In this document: piece after piece, positions 40,901 to 49,884 of the stretch
How the letters are laid out: each line of letters begins with the position of its first letter
How positions within the stretch are numbered: position 1 is the first letter of the stretch
NCBI GenBank assembly: GCA_045531955.1
Contig: JAZSFC010000043.1
Span: forward strand, 62,001 to 126,000
Length of the DNA: 64,000 nt
Direction of reading: 5' to 3'
From: SIG299 sp045531955
GTDB taxonomy: Bacteria > Bacillota > Clostridia > Lachnospirales > Lachnospiraceae
Notes under the pieces: generated by a model
What the model saw: the letters and a program-made list of their open reading frames with translations, nothing else
What the model was told of the DNA's origin: nothing
Database searches by the model: none
Translations under genes and position numbers: made by a program

Positions 40901-42438
40901 GCAGGAATCGGGACCTTTGGATTAATGAAAGTAGAATACCGATCGGTAATCTCACCGTTTACTACCTTAACTGCACCAATTTCAATAATACGGTCATTTT
41001 CTTTATCGAAACCGGTAGTTTCGATATCAAAAACTACGCTTGCAACATCCAAGGTCTGGCCTTTATCTTTCTTTACGATTTCTTCTACATCGTCTACCAA
41101 ATAAGCTTCCATTCCGTAAAGAATCTTAAAGTCTTTGGCACGTTGCATTTTTTCTTCGTCGTCTTTATAATCCTTTGGATTCAAGGCATGATTTGCTTCC
41201 GGAAACGCCTGTACCACGCCGTGGTCTGTAATGGCAATGCCCGGATGCCCCCATTCAAAAGCAGTTTTAATCAGTGTTTTAGCATCTACCACCGCATCCA
41301 TATCGCTCATGGTAGTGTGGGCATGAAGCTCCACACGCTTTTCACCGGCATAGTTATCTTTACGTTTTTTAATAAAATTAGGAATTGTCTTAATGCCTGC
41401 AATGGAGGCAATCCCAACTTCTTTATCAAAACGGTCAAACATGGCCATTCCTTTTAACTTTATACACGTTCCCTTGGAAAGTTTCTTTTTTAATCCCTCA
41501 TGTAAACGTTCGTCTTCATTTTCAGGGTCGCCGTCCCATTCTTCGTTGCGGACAAACAACTTTCCGGAAATTGTGTCGGTCAAATCGGTGAAACTGAATT
41601 TAATAATCATCTTTTCACCGTTTTTCATGGCGGTTTCTTCTACATTTAAGATTTTACCGTAAACCACTACTTCACCAATTTCATCTTGGATTTCACTAAG
41701 CGGGGTAACTTCTCCGTCAAAGGCATGACCGTAGAAAATATCCGGATCATCCGGTAGTTTTTTCTTCACAAATTTGGAGAAATCCTTCTTATCTCTGTTA
41801 AAGAAATTGCCTGCTTTTTTTGAAGTATTTGTTTTTGCCTGTGCTTGCTTTTCAGAAGCTTTAGATTCTGTTTTTTCCGGTAGATTCACTGTAAAATACT
41901 CCGGTTCACTGTTTTTATGTTCTGCTTCTTCTGGTTCTGTATATTTCAACTCCACCTGTACATCAAAATGAAACCGCTTGGAAAACATAGTTTCCAGGAA
42001 GTTTTTTAAGTCTTTGCCAAGAGTACGGTTTACAAAGCTGTCTTTAATTTCCAGATGCATTACCACAGGTACATTGTCGGTATCAAAGGAAATATCCGCA
42101 TAACGAAGCAGAAAGGAAGCCATTTTGCTTTCCTTTCCAAGTTCTGATGCCACGCTTTCCTTATACATATCCCAAAGTGATTCCGGGGTATACTGACTGG
42201 ACAACTGATATTCGACAGAAAGCTCTGCTGATGTTCCTGTTCCGCGGAAAAACTGCTCCAATACCGCTTTTTTCATCTCTTCCAGTTGTTGAAACTCCAA
42301 TAAATGTTTTGATTTTAAATGAATTACAGTTTTGCCGGTACTACGGGAGGAAGTGATTTTTTCCACCTGCACCGATTCAAAAGCTCTTTGCAATTCCGGC
42401 TTTACCTTTAACTCATCCAACACTTCAAATAAATTCAC
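37924..42438 (-). CDS. polC: DNA polymerase III alpha subunit, PolC type
   Basis: PolC is the replicative polymerase of low-GC Gram-positives, with built-in 3'-5' exonuclease. In the 1504 residues I see a lysine/alanine-rich N-terminal region, an OB-fold segment, a PHP domain split by the exonuclease (HAHTTMSDMDAVV; exonuclease motif DIETTGF near 460), the palm motifs DKEPDIDLNFSGEYQ and GTIGTLADKTAYVY, and a C-terminal zinc-like/OB region. The start is GTG ending at 42438 with a weak AGAGATG upstream. The next Met would be too far into the conserved N-terminus. It has its own promoter with a palindrome. tRNA-Glu follows. Confidence 0.98.
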   Translation of the reverse strand: MNLFEVLDELKVKPELQRAFESVQVEKITSSRSTGKTVIHLKSKHLLEFQQLEEMKKAVLEQFFRGTGTSAELSVEYQLSSQYTPESLWDMYKESVASELGKESKMASFLLRYADISFDTDNVPVVMHLEIKDSFVNRTLGKDLKNFLETMFSKRFHFDVQVELKYTEPEEAEHKNSEPEYFTVNLPEKTESKASEKQAQAKTNTSKKAGNFFNRDKKDFSKFVKKKLPDDPDIFYGHAFDGEVTPLSEIQDEIGEVVVYGKILNVEETAMKNGEKMIIKFSFTDLTDTISGKLFVRNEEWDGDPENEDERLHEGLKKKLSKGTCIKLKGMAMFDRFDKEVGIASIAGIKTIPNFIKKRKDNYAGEKRVELHAHTTMSDMDAVVDAKTLIKTAFEWGHPGIAITDHGVVQAFPEANHALNPKDYKDDEEKMQRAKDFKILYGMEAYLVDDVEEIVKKDKGQTLDVASVVFDIETTGFDKENDRIIEIGAVKVVNGEITDRYSTFINPKVPIPARIEELTHINDEMVMDSPEIDVILPQFLEFCKDCILVAHNASFDTGFIRNKAEKLGLDFDFTIVDTVGMARILLPGLSKYKLNIVAKELGISLENHHRAVDDAGATAEIYVKFLHMLKEQGITTLAGIQENARLSADVIKKMPSYHCILICQNDVGRVNLYKMVSLSHLEYYNRRPRIPKSLLMECREGILVGSACEAGELYQALLKNESMDEVTRLCEFYDYYEIQPLGNNRFMIDQYDKKSGEKSFPNINSDADLQEINKRIVKLGEQFNKLVVATCDVHFLNPEDEVYRRIIMSCKGFDDADNQAPLFLRTTEEMLAEFDYLGEEKCKEVVIDNTRKIFDMVEKISPVRPDKCPPVIENSDETLRTICYNTAHSMYGDPLPEIVKDRLERELNSIISNGFAVMYIIAQKLVWKSNEDGYLVGSRGSVGSSFAATMSGITEVNPLPAHYYCPECFYSDFDSEEVKDYQKRGVCGCDMPDRVCPNCGKPLKKDGSDIPFETFLGFYGDKEPDIDLNFSGEYQSKAHEYTEVIFGKGQTFRAGTIGTLADKTAYVYVLKYDEEHGVQHRRAEIERIAAGCVGVRRTTGQHPGGIIVLPIGEEIYSFTPVQHPANDQTVATITTHFDYHSIDHNLLKLDILGHDDPTMIRRLEDLTGLDAKTIPMDDQKVISLFSSTEALGITPADIGGCDLGSLGLPELGTNFVMQMLRETKPKSFSDMIRISGLSHGTDVWTNNAQTLINEGTCTLESAICTRDDIMTFLIYQGVEKGLAFKIMESVRKGKGLTEEMEAAMIEKGIPDWYIWSCKRIKYMFPKAHACAYVMMAFRVAYFKVYYPLAYYAAYFGIRASAFNYELMCLGKANLEKNMKEIKDRMDKKEASQKEEATYENMRLVQEMYARGFDFMPIDIFKVKAHEFQIIDGKLMPALDTIDGVGENAADLIVEAVKGGEFLSRDDFKTRCKVNQTITDKMGELGLLGDIPASNQMSLMDLFQM

Positions 42439-42474
42439 ACAGTATCATCTCTTTCTTTTTATATTTATAAAGGG

Positions 42475-42507
42475 ATTATACTTTATTTAATGTACAATAT
42501 TTTGTAC
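42475..42507 (-). promoter_or_regulatory. polC promoter region with palindromic operator-like site
   Basis: On the minus strand TATAAT (42475-42480) is a clear -10. The -35 area (42498-42503) is a poor match but overlaps a palindrome GTACAA-AATA-TTGTAC (42492-42507), suggesting a protein-binding site. Confidence 0.45.
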
Positions 42508-42521
42508 CAGTATTATTTTCC

Positions 42522-43595
42522 CTACAACATTTTATCCAGTTCTTTTTTTAGTTCATCCAATAACAACTCTTCTTTTACTTTACGAAGTACTTCTCCCTTT
42601 CTGATAATCAAACCTTCTCCTATGCCGCCGGCAACACCAAGGTCTGCTTCTCTTGCCTCACCAGGCCCGTTTACCACGCAACCCATAACAGCAACTTTAA
42701 TATCCAGCGGATATTTTTTAACCAGTTCTTCCACTTGCTTTGCAAGACCGATTAAATCAATTCTTGTACGTCCGCAGGTTGGACAGGATACAACCTCAAT
42801 ACCGCCTTTACGTAATCCTAAGGTTTTTAATATCTGCTTTGCAGAAACAATTTCTTCCACAGGGTCTGCAGTTAAGGATACACGAATAGTATCACCGATA
42901 CCTTGTCCTAAAATCAAGGATAATCCAATAGATGATTTTATATTACCGGAAGTTATGGTGCCGGATTCCGTAATACCTACATGTAACGGATGAACGGTTT
43001 TCTCCGCAATCAGCTCATGGGCTTTTACACACATTAATACATCGGATGATTTTATGCTGATTACCAAATTATCATATCCCATATCTTCGATTAAAGCGGC
43101 CTGATGCAGTGCACTTTCTACCAGCCCTTCTGCTGTAACTCCACCGTATTTTTCAATTAAGCTTTTTTCCAGGGAACCGGAGTTTACGCCTACCCTGAGT
43201 GGAATATTCCGTTCTCTTGCAACATCCACCACAGCTTTAATTTTCTCTTTTGAACCGATATTTCCGGGATTTATACGGACTTTATCAGCTCCGTTTTCCA
43301 TAGCAGCAATGGCAAGACGGTAATCAAAGTGGATGTCTGCCACAAGTGGAATATGAATTTGTTTTTTTATTTCAGAAAACGCCAGTGCCGCTTCCATAGT
43401 TGGTGCTGCACAACGGATAATTTCACAGCCGGCTGCTTCCAATGCCAAAATTTGTGCAACAGTAGCTTTCACATTCTCGGTTTTTGTATTTGTCATTGAT
43501 TGGATGGCAATGGGATGAGTACCACCAATCCACACATTTCCGATCTTTACTTCTTTAGATTTTCTTCTATTAATTTCTTCCGTTAACCAACCCAT
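42522..43595 (-). CDS. ispG: 4-hydroxy-3-methylbut-2-enyl diphosphate synthase
   Basis: IspG (GcpE) is the iron-sulfur enzyme making HMBDP in the MEP isoprenoid pathway. The N-terminal TIM-barrel (KIGNVWIGGTHPIAIQSMTNTKT) and the C-terminal Fe-S segment with CPTCGRTRIDL and CVVNGPGEAREADLGVAGG are intact. Length 357 is typical. AAAGGAG is upstream of the ATG. It follows rseP and dxr, so two MEP enzymes are in one operon. Confidence 0.97.
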   Translation of the reverse strand: MGWLTEEINRRKSKEVKIGNVWIGGTHPIAIQSMTNTKTENVKATVAQILALEAAGCEIIRCAAPTMEAALAFSEIKKQIHIPLVADIHFDYRLAIAAMENGADKVRINPGNIGSKEKIKAVVDVARERNIPLRVGVNSGSLEKSLIEKYGGVTAEGLVESALHQAALIEDMGYDNLVISIKSSDVLMCVKAHELIAEKTVHPLHVGITESGTITSGNIKSSIGLSLILGQGIGDTIRVSLTADPVEEIVSAKQILKTLGLRKGGIEVVSCPTCGRTRIDLIGLAKQVEELVKKYPLDIKVAVMGCVVNGPGEAREADLGVAGGIGEGLIIRKGEVLRKVKEELLLDELKKELDKML

Positions 43596-43679
43596 ATGTT
43601 TTCTCCTTTACCCATGGTTAGAGTCAAAGACAGTTCCGAAAGATGTCTCCCGGAACCGGCCTTTTCTGTCATTTAAAAT

Positions 43680-44999
43680 TTATTTAAAAAAGATATTTTT
43701 TATATCGTTGAAGAAAATGAATACCATTAACAGCATCAACAATACCATGCCGATTAAATGTACCATACCTTCTTTTTCACGGTCAATCGGTTTTCCTCGT
43801 ACTGCTTCAATCAAAGTAAATAATAATTTACCGCCATCCAGTGCAGGAATCGGAAGAAGATTCATAACACCAAGATTTGCACTGAGTAAAATAGTAATAT
43901 AAGCCATTTGCAGGACAACATCCAACGCATTTCCCTGTTCAGAAGTTTGCTCATATACATCACCAATAGTTCCGATAATTGCCACAGGCCCGCCCACATC
44001 ATTAGAGCTTAACTGACCGGTAACTAATAAGCCAAGATTTTTAATCGTGGTAACAATCCAGTATTTTACTTCAATCAGACTGTATTTTAAAGTTTGCAGT
44101 ACTCCAGTTTTTTCTCTTGCTAAATTGTAAGCAAAGCCTACACCATAAGCTTCCTGATAAAGCATCGGTGTTACTTCTACAGTTGTAGACACCGTTTCTG
44201 TTTCCGTAGTTCTTTCATAGGTTACGGTTACTACAGAACCATCTAACGGATGGGAATCCATATACATGGACAATTGTGCCCCGTCAGAAATTTCAGTTCC
44301 GTTTACATTGGTGATTTTATCTCCCGGCAACAAACCTGCCTGATGAAATGGGTAATCTACGCTGATTTCCTTAATAATTGCAGGACTATCCGCACTTGGC
44401 ATATAAGTAAAGCCAAGCAGATATTTCTTCATAATAGCAGGTTCTAATGTTGTAGAATATTCTTTTCCGTCTCTTTCGTAGATAATTTCAATCGGTTCTG
44501 CCGTAAGCTTATTATACAAAAAATAGGAGTCCAATTCCCTACCGATGGAAACTTTATCTTTTCCTATTCTTTTAATTAAATCACCCGGTTCCAAACCTGC
44601 TTCCGTAGCAGGAGAATCTTTTGTAACAGACACAACCGTCGGCGCATCATATCCGACAAAACCAATAACAAATAAAGACAGTAAAAATGCCAGAATAAAA
44701 TTAAAAAACGGACCGGCAAAAATAACGGAAAACCGTTGCCATACTCCTTTAGAATAAAATGCATTTTCTGCTACCGTATCCTGCTCGGTATCCTCTCCTA
44801 CCATCTGACACATACCGCCAAATGGCAGAAGCTTTATGGAATACTTGGTTTCTCCTTTAGTAATTCCCCAAATAGTAGGTCCAAGACCGATAGAAAATTC
44901 CACAACACCAATGCCATTCTTTTTTGCCAAAAGGAAATGACCCAGTTCATGAATGATAATGATAATACTAAATACTAAAATTGCAACAATAATACTCAT
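43680..44999 (-). CDS. rseP: RIP metalloprotease RseP (site-2 protease)
   Basis: This intramembrane zinc protease cleaves membrane-bound regulators and signal-peptide remnants. The active site HELGH (residues 17-21) is in the first transmembrane helix. Two PDZ-like domains follow (GLEPGDLIKRI and GLLPGDKITNVNG), and the last helices carry NLLPIPALDGGKL. The start is the ATG ending at 44999 with AAGGA upstream (439 residues). The longer frame to 45041 lacks a ribosome binding site. It lies in the uppS-cdsA-dxr-rseP-ispG order common in clostridia. Confidence 0.95.
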   Translation of the reverse strand: MSIIVAILVFSIIIIIHELGHFLLAKKNGIGVVEFSIGLGPTIWGITKGETKYSIKLLPFGGMCQMVGEDTEQDTVAENAFYSKGVWQRFSVIFAGPFFNFILAFLLSLFVIGFVGYDAPTVVSVTKDSPATEAGLEPGDLIKRIGKDKVSIGRELDSYFLYNKLTAEPIEIIYERDGKEYSTTLEPAIMKKYLLGFTYMPSADSPAIIKEISVDYPFHQAGLLPGDKITNVNGTEISDGAQLSMYMDSHPLDGSVVTVTYERTTETETVSTTVEVTPMLYQEAYGVGFAYNLAREKTGVLQTLKYSLIEVKYWIVTTIKNLGLLVTGQLSSNDVGGPVAIIGTIGDVYEQTSEQGNALDVVLQMAYITILLSANLGVMNLLPIPALDGGKLLFTLIEAVRGKPIDREKEGMVHLIGMVLLMLLMVFIFFNDIKNIFFK

Positions 45000-45045
45000 A
45001 GAATTCCTTTCTGTCCGGGCATATATGCCCACTGCCTTCAAGTCT

Positions 45046-46188
45046 TTACCGGTTTAACCGTCGATATACTTCTGCTTCCGTAGCCAGAATTTCTTCTAAC
45101 GATGGATTTTTAATCAACTGATGTGCTTCCATCTCCTTACGGATAGTTTCTACAATATCAGTATATCCGATTTTTCTGTCTAAAAACGCAGCTACAGCCC
45201 ATTCATTTGTGGCATTATATACGGTTGGCATGCTACCACCGGTTTTTAATGCTTCATATGCCATGGTAAGTGACGGAAACACCTCTGTGTCAGGTTCATA
45301 GAATTCCAAGGTGCGGAGCTTTGCAAAATCAAGTCTTGCAGAAGTCGGGCCTTTCCGTTCCGGATAATACAACGCATACTGGATTGGCAGCTTCATATCA
45401 GGTGTGCCCAATTGGGCAATTACTGCACCGTCTTCATATTCAATCATGGAATGAATGATACTTTGCGGATGCACAACAACTTCAATTTGATCTGCAGAAG
45501 CATCAAACAGCCACTTGGCTTCTATTACTTCTAAGCCCTTATTCACCAAGGTTGAAGAATCAATGGTGATTTTTCTACCCATAGACCAATTTGGATGCTT
45601 CAGGGCATCTTCCACCTTTACATTCTTTAGTTCCTCTTTTGATTTGCCACGGAACGGTCCGCCGGAAGCTGTTAACAAAATACGGTGAAGTTTGTTACCT
45701 GCATTTCCCTGTAAAGATTGGAAAATTGCTGAATGCTCACTATCTACAGGCAAAATAGAAACACCTTTATCTTTTGCAAGCGGCATGATAATATGTCCCG
45801 CTGTTACCAGTGTTTCTTTATTTGCAAGCGCAATATGCTTCCCTGCCTTAATAGCTTCAATTGTCGGACGGATTCCGATCATGCCCACAAAAGCGGTGAC
45901 AACCATATCAGCTGAAGAAATGGTGGCACAGGCAAGTAAACCATCCATTCCGGTAGTAACTTCTACAGCCAATCGTTCTTTTTTTATGATTTCTTCCAGT
46001 TCCTTTGCCTTGTCGGCACGGTAGACACAAACCAACTTCGGCTGAAATTCTCTAATTTGTTCCAGCAGCAATTGAATATTACTACCCGCAGCCAAAGCTT
46101 CTACCTGTATATCACGGTTTGTTCTTACCACATCTAAGGTCTGGGTTCCGATGGAACCGGTGGACCCCAAAATCGAAATATGTCTCAT
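45046..46188 (-). CDS. dxr: 1-deoxy-D-xylulose-5-phosphate reductoisomerase
   Basis: Dxr (IspC) makes MEP from DXP, the committed step of the MEP pathway and target of fosmidomycin. Motifs: NADPH-binding ILGSTGSIGTQTLDVV, ANKETLVTAG, LPVDSEHSAIFQSL, LTASGGPF, HPNWSMGRKITIDSSTLVNKGLEVIEA. Length 380 is normal. A GAGG ribosome binding site is 10 nt before the ATG. It lies 16 nt after cdsA. Confidence 0.97.
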   Translation of the reverse strand: MRHISILGSTGSIGTQTLDVVRTNRDIQVEALAAGSNIQLLLEQIREFQPKLVCVYRADKAKELEEIIKKERLAVEVTTGMDGLLACATISSADMVVTAFVGMIGIRPTIEAIKAGKHIALANKETLVTAGHIIMPLAKDKGVSILPVDSEHSAIFQSLQGNAGNKLHRILLTASGGPFRGKSKEELKNVKVEDALKHPNWSMGRKITIDSSTLVNKGLEVIEAKWLFDASADQIEVVVHPQSIIHSMIEYEDGAVIAQLGTPDMKLPIQYALYYPERKGPTSARLDFAKLRTLEFYEPDTEVFPSLTMAYEALKTGGSMPTVYNATNEWAVAAFLDRKIGYTDIVETIRKEMEAHQLIKNPSLEEILATEAEVYRRLNR

Positions 46189-46204
46189 ATCAGACTTGCC
46201 TCTC

Positions 46205-47002
46205 TTACATTGTCATCTGTAATAAATAAAATACAATCGGCGCCACAAAGATTACACTGTCGTAGCGGTCTAATACGCCGCCATGTCCCGGAATCAGTTT
46301 GCCGTAATCTTTAATTTCATTATTACGCTTCATTGCTGATGCAGCTAAATCGCCGATTTGTGAAATCACTGCACCGCATGCGCATACAAACGCATACTGA
46401 AGCAGCGAAAAGTTCTGATTAAACCAGTGATTCATAGCAAGGCAATATAATACCGCAATAATTGCCGCACCAACTACTCCACCAACACAGCCTTCCCAGC
46501 TTTTCTTAGGACTAAGCACAGGAAATGCTTTATGTTTTCCAAACAGCATACCAGCACAATAGGCACATACATCAGACCCCCAGGCTGCAATAAAAATAAG
46601 CCATACACTAAATGCTCCGCCCGGTAACATACGCACCTGATATACATAAGAAATTAAAAGGCCCGCATAGAAAAATCCAAAATAAGCAGCTACAATTTGC
46701 TCTACCTTGTATTTTGGAAATGCAAACACATAAAGAACCATCACTGCCAAAAGCAAAAACACCAAAAGCGGTACTATTTTTTCTGTCTTTTCAAGAAAAA
46801 GTAATACATACAGTAATGCAACTGCCATATATGCAGGAACAGCCAATGGTGTTTTATGAAGTTTTTCCATACGTAAAAATTCCATCATTGCCACAAGAGC
46901 AAGAAATGCAGTGGCAACAAGTAAAACATTTCCGCCTGTAATTACAAAAGCAAGCATCAGTATCATTAATACAATACTGCTGAGTAATCTGGTTTTAAAC
47001 AT
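46205..47002 (-). CDS. cdsA: phosphatidate cytidylyltransferase
   Basis: CdsA makes CDP-diacylglycerol in the membrane. About seven hydrophobic helices are seen, and the C-terminal signature is complete: SAMKRNNEIKDYGKLIPGHGGVLDRYDS near residues 222-250. Length 265 is typical. GGAGG is 8 nt before the ATG, which overlaps the end of uppS by 8 nt, so the two are translationally coupled. Confidence 0.96.
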   Translation of the reverse strand: MFKTRLLSSIVLMILMLAFVITGGNVLLVATAFLALVAMMEFLRMEKLHKTPLAVPAYMAVALLYVLLFLEKTEKIVPLLVFLLLAVMVLYVFAFPKYKVEQIVAAYFGFFYAGLLISYVYQVRMLPGGAFSVWLIFIAAWGSDVCAYCAGMLFGKHKAFPVLSPKKSWEGCVGGVVGAAIIAVLYCLAMNHWFNQNFSLLQYAFVCACGAVISQIGDLAASAMKRNNEIKDYGKLIPGHGGVLDRYDSVIFVAPIVFYLLQMTM

Positions 47003-47726
47003 TGGTTACGCCTCCATATCTTCTTTCTCTGGTGTTGTAGTATTCTATGGCATCGATCAAATCGTCTTTACCAAAATCCGGCCATAGCACATCCGGAAAA
47101 TAAAATTCCGTATAGGCAAGCTGCCATAACAAGAAATTGGAAATTCTTTGTTCACCGCTGGTTCGGATCATTAAATCCGGATCAGGAATTCCTGCTGTAT
47201 CCAGGTAAGAAGAAATAAGTTCCGCACTAATATCTTCTTCTGTAATTTTATCATCTTTTACGTCCTTGCTAAGACGCTTTATCGCACGTAAAATTTCATC
47301 TCTGCCGCCATAATTCAACGCTATTTGAAACCGTAAACCGGTATTTTTTTCAGATTCTCTTTCAAGAATACGGATGCTTTCCTGTAAATCTGCATCCAGG
47401 CGGGAAATATCACCAATAACCTTTACCCGCATTTTATTTTTTTCTGCCTGTTTTACGCAGTCTTTCATGTAAGTACGAAGCAGATTCATTAACGCAGTAA
47501 CCTCATCCTCCGGTCTGCTCCAGTTTTCTGTAGAAAACGCATATAAGGTAATATATTTAATGCCAAGCTTATAAGCTTCTTCACAAATCAGTTCTACTGT
47601 TTTACCACCCTGACGGTGTCCCATATTACGCGGAAGTCCTCTTTTTTTTGCCCAACGTCCGTTACCATCCATAATAATTGCCACATGTTCCGGAATCTTC
47701 CACTCGGACTTAAGTTTCTTTGCCAT
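46995..47726 (-). CDS. uppS: undecaprenyl diphosphate synthase (isoprenyl transferase)
   Basis: UppS elongates farnesyl diphosphate to undecaprenyl diphosphate, the lipid carrier of peptidoglycan synthesis. Signature: HVAIIMDGNGRWAKKRGLPRNMGHRQG and the C-terminal DLMIRTSGEQRISNFLLWQLAYTEFYF. The ATG ending at 47726 is chosen with GGTGG 5 nt upstream. A GTG at 47735 in the longer frame lies within that ribosome binding site. A hairpin at 47751-47781 separates it from frr. Confidence 0.97.
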   Translation of the reverse strand: MAKKLKSEWKIPEHVAIIMDGNGRWAKKRGLPRNMGHRQGGKTVELICEEAYKLGIKYITLYAFSTENWSRPEDEVTALMNLLRTYMKDCVKQAEKNKMRVKVIGDISRLDADLQESIRILERESEKNTGLRFQIALNYGGRDEILRAIKRLSKDVKDDKITEEDISAELISSYLDTAGIPDPDLMIRTSGEQRISNFLLWQLAYTEFYFPDVLWPDFGKDDLIDAIEYYNTRERRYGGVTNV

Positions 47727-47750
47727 ACGTTCCACCCTTTCATAAGGAAA

Positions 47751-47781
47751 TGGACGCTTCCGGATAACTAGGAAGCGTCCA
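47751..47781 (-). terminator. hairpin between frr and uppS
   Basis: A perfect 11-bp inverted repeat (TGGACGCTTCC, 9-nt loop) on the minus strand is followed by TTTCCTTATG. The U-tract is short, so it may be a partial terminator allowing read-through into uppS. Confidence 0.6.
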
Positions 47782-47804
47782 CTGCTTCTTAAATACTGTT
47801 CTTG

Positions 47805-48359
47805 TTATACAGTCATGATTTCATTTGTCTTAGCATCTGTAGCCTTATCAATTTCGGTTACAAACTTATCTGTAAGCTTCTGGATTTCGTCTTCAATCTG
47901 CTTCTGCTCATCTTCAGAAATTTCACTTGCCTTTGCAGCCTTCTTGATAGCATCGTTAGCATCTCTACGAACGTTACGAACTGCAACCTTGGCAGCTTCT
48001 GCTTTCTTTTTGATGTCCTTTACTAATTCCTTACGACGTTCCTCGGTAAGCTCAGGGAATACCAGACGAATAATCTTACCGTCATTACCAGGAGTGATAC
48101 CGATATCGGAAGCTAAAATTGCCTTTTCAATTTCCTTAATCATCTTGGATTCCCAAGGCTGAATCTGGATGACTCTTGCTTCAGGAACAGAAATGTTTGC
48201 TACAGACTGGATTGGAGATGGGGTGCCGTAGTAATCTACACGAAGCTTATCTAACAGATGAGGATTTGCACGACCCGCACGAACGGATGCATACTCTTCT
48301 TTTAAAACTTCTAACGTCTTATTCATCTTATCTTCAAATGGTTTTACTCTTTCATTCAT
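47805..48359 (-). CDS. frr: ribosome recycling factor
   Basis: RRF splits post-termination ribosomes with EF-G. The 184-residue protein has EYASVRAGRANPHLLDKLRVDYYG and the C-terminal KKAEAAKVAVRNVRRDANDAIKKA helix, with full family length. GGAGG is 9 nt before the ATG. It is 27 nt downstream of pyrH, the near-universal pyrH-frr pairing. Confidence 0.97.
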   Translation of the reverse strand: MNERVKPFEDKMNKTLEVLKEEYASVRAGRANPHLLDKLRVDYYGTPSPIQSVANISVPEARVIQIQPWESKMIKEIEKAILASDIGITPGNDGKIIRLVFPELTEERRKELVKDIKKKAEAAKVAVRNVRRDANDAIKKAAKASEISEDEQKQIEDEIQKLTDKFVTEIDKATDAKTNEIMTV

Positions 48360-48386
48360 TATATTGTTCCTCCTGAAAATTTATAA

Positions 48387-49091
48387 CTATACTGTAATTA
48401 CAGTACCGTTTGATTTACCCATAGCAGCTTCTACAATGCTGTTTTCTTCGTTTAAAGAGAAAATAAGAAGCGGCATTTTATTTTCCAGACAAAGCACTGC
48501 GGAAGTAAGATCGATAACACCCAGCTTTTTATCTACAATTTCACTGACTGCAAGTGTATCAAACTTCTTAGCATTTGGATTTGTCTTAGGGTCACTGTCA
48601 TAAACTCCGTCAATAGCCTTTGCCATAAGGATAATGTCACATTCCAGTTCGATGGCACGAAGGGATGTGGCTGAATCTGTGGAAAAGTACGGATGACCGG
48701 TGCCTCCGGCACAAAATACTACCGTGCCGTTCTTTAACTCTTTAACTGCATCATCCTTGGAAAATAAGGTTGTCATTCCGCCACAGGCAAATGGTGTGTA
48801 AACTTTGGTATTTAAACCAAGATAACGGAAAATATCAGACACATAAATACAGTTCATAACCGTAGCTAACATACCGATTTGGTCTGCTTTAACACGGTCG
48901 ATGGTTTCAGAGGTACGGCCACGCCAGAAATTTCCGCCACCGATAACTATGGCAACCTGAACACCTTGTTCTACCAAAGTTTTCACCTGTTTTCCGACTT
49001 CCATACAGGTAGCTTCATCAAATCCGGTGTGTTTTTCACCTGCCAAAGCCTCACCGCTTAATTTAAGTAATACTCTGTTGAATTTTTCCAT
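48387..49091 (-). CDS. pyrH: UMP kinase
   Basis: PyrH phosphorylates UMP to UDP in pyrimidine synthesis. Motifs: VLLKLSGEALAG, VAIVIGGGNFWRGR, GTGHPYFSTDSATSLRA, KAIDGVYDSDP. The start is the ATG ending at 49091 (MEKFNRVL) with AGGAAGG 8 nt upstream, giving 234 residues. A longer frame to 49142 overlaps the bactofilin gene and is not supported. It is followed by frr. Confidence 0.97.
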   Translation of the reverse strand: MEKFNRVLLKLSGEALAGEKHTGFDEATCMEVGKQVKTLVEQGVQVAIVIGGGNFWRGRTSETIDRVKADQIGMLATVMNCIYVSDIFRYLGLNTKVYTPFACGGMTTLFSKDDAVKELKNGTVVFCAGGTGHPYFSTDSATSLRAIELECDIILMAKAIDGVYDSDPKTNPNAKKFDTLAVSEIVDKKLGVIDLTSAVLCLENKMPLLIFSLNEENSIVEAAMGKSNGTVITV

Positions 49092-49107
49092 TTGTATTGC
49101 CTTCCTA

Positions 49108-49824
49108 TTATTCGAAAATGTCGTCAATCTTAAGATCAGCATAGCTTAAGGAACAGAAACCGTCCATAACGGCACCGTTTGCCATTTGGATGGACTTTGC
49201 CTTAATGTTACCCTTAATGATTGCAGTTGAGTCAAGAACAACAGGGCCCTTAACATCAATTTCACCCTTAACAGCGCCGGCAAAAACAGCAGAAGCTGCG
49301 GTAATATCACCGATAACTACAGTGCCGAGACCTACTTTAACTCCGCCTTCACTGACTACAGATCCTTCTAAGCGGTCTGTATTAACAACCACTTCGGATG
49401 CCAGGGAGTTACCGGTTACCTTACCGGAAATGGTAAGCTTTCCTAAGCATTCGATATCGCCATTGATGGTACCCATAACATCTAAGGAACAATCAGAAAT
49501 GATACTTCCGTTGATTGTGGTTCCCTTTGTGATTACGGTAACTGCATTTTTATCCTCTTCGGAAACCTCACGCTTTGGTTCTTCCTTAACAACCGGAGTT
49601 GCCTCCTGAACAGGAACTGCTTCTGCCACAGGTTCCTCTGCAACAGGTTCTTCTGCAACAACCTCTTCCTCTTCCAGCATGGAATTTAATAAGTCCTGAT
49701 CTACTTCTACATCGTCACCTTCGGAAAGAATAGCAAATAAGTCTTCATCCTCTTCTGTTTGTTCTACTTCGATGTCATTCACAGCCTGTTCTAATTCATC
49801 TGTAATGTCCTTGAATAAGCTCAT
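49108..49824 (-). CDS. bactofilin-like polymer-forming cytoskeletal protein
   Basis: The N-terminal 95 residues are very acidic with VAEEPVAEEPVAE repeats, and the rest is a bactofilin (DUF583) beta-helix: TVITKGTTINGSIISDCSLDVMGTINGDIECLGKLTISGKV, and so on. Bactofilins assemble into filaments that organise cell-wall enzymes. The start is the ATG ending at 49824 with GGAGG 6 nt upstream, giving 238 residues. It is the first gene of the pyrH operon, with a 16-nt gap. Its acidic N-terminus may be a flexible partner-binding arm. Confidence 0.85.
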   Translation of the reverse strand: MSLFKDITDELEQAVNDIEVEQTEEDEDLFAILSEGDDVEVDQDLLNSMLEEEEVVAEEPVAEEPVAEAVPVQEATPVVKEEPKREVSEEDKNAVTVITKGTTINGSIISDCSLDVMGTINGDIECLGKLTISGKVTGNSLASEVVVNTDRLEGSVVSEGGVKVGLGTVVIGDITAASAVFAGAVKGEIDVKGPVVLDSTAIIKGNIKAKSIQMANGAVMDGFCSLSYADLKIDDIFE

Positions 49825-49884
49825 GTTGTACCTCCAAATAATTATCGTTTTCGTAAACACCTTACAATGTCTATACTATCTATT

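Noticed and set aside
43600..43679. GTTCCG/CGGAAC hairpin between rseP and ispG
   Set aside because: Weak 6-bp stem with a long loop and no T-run; no evidence for attenuation.
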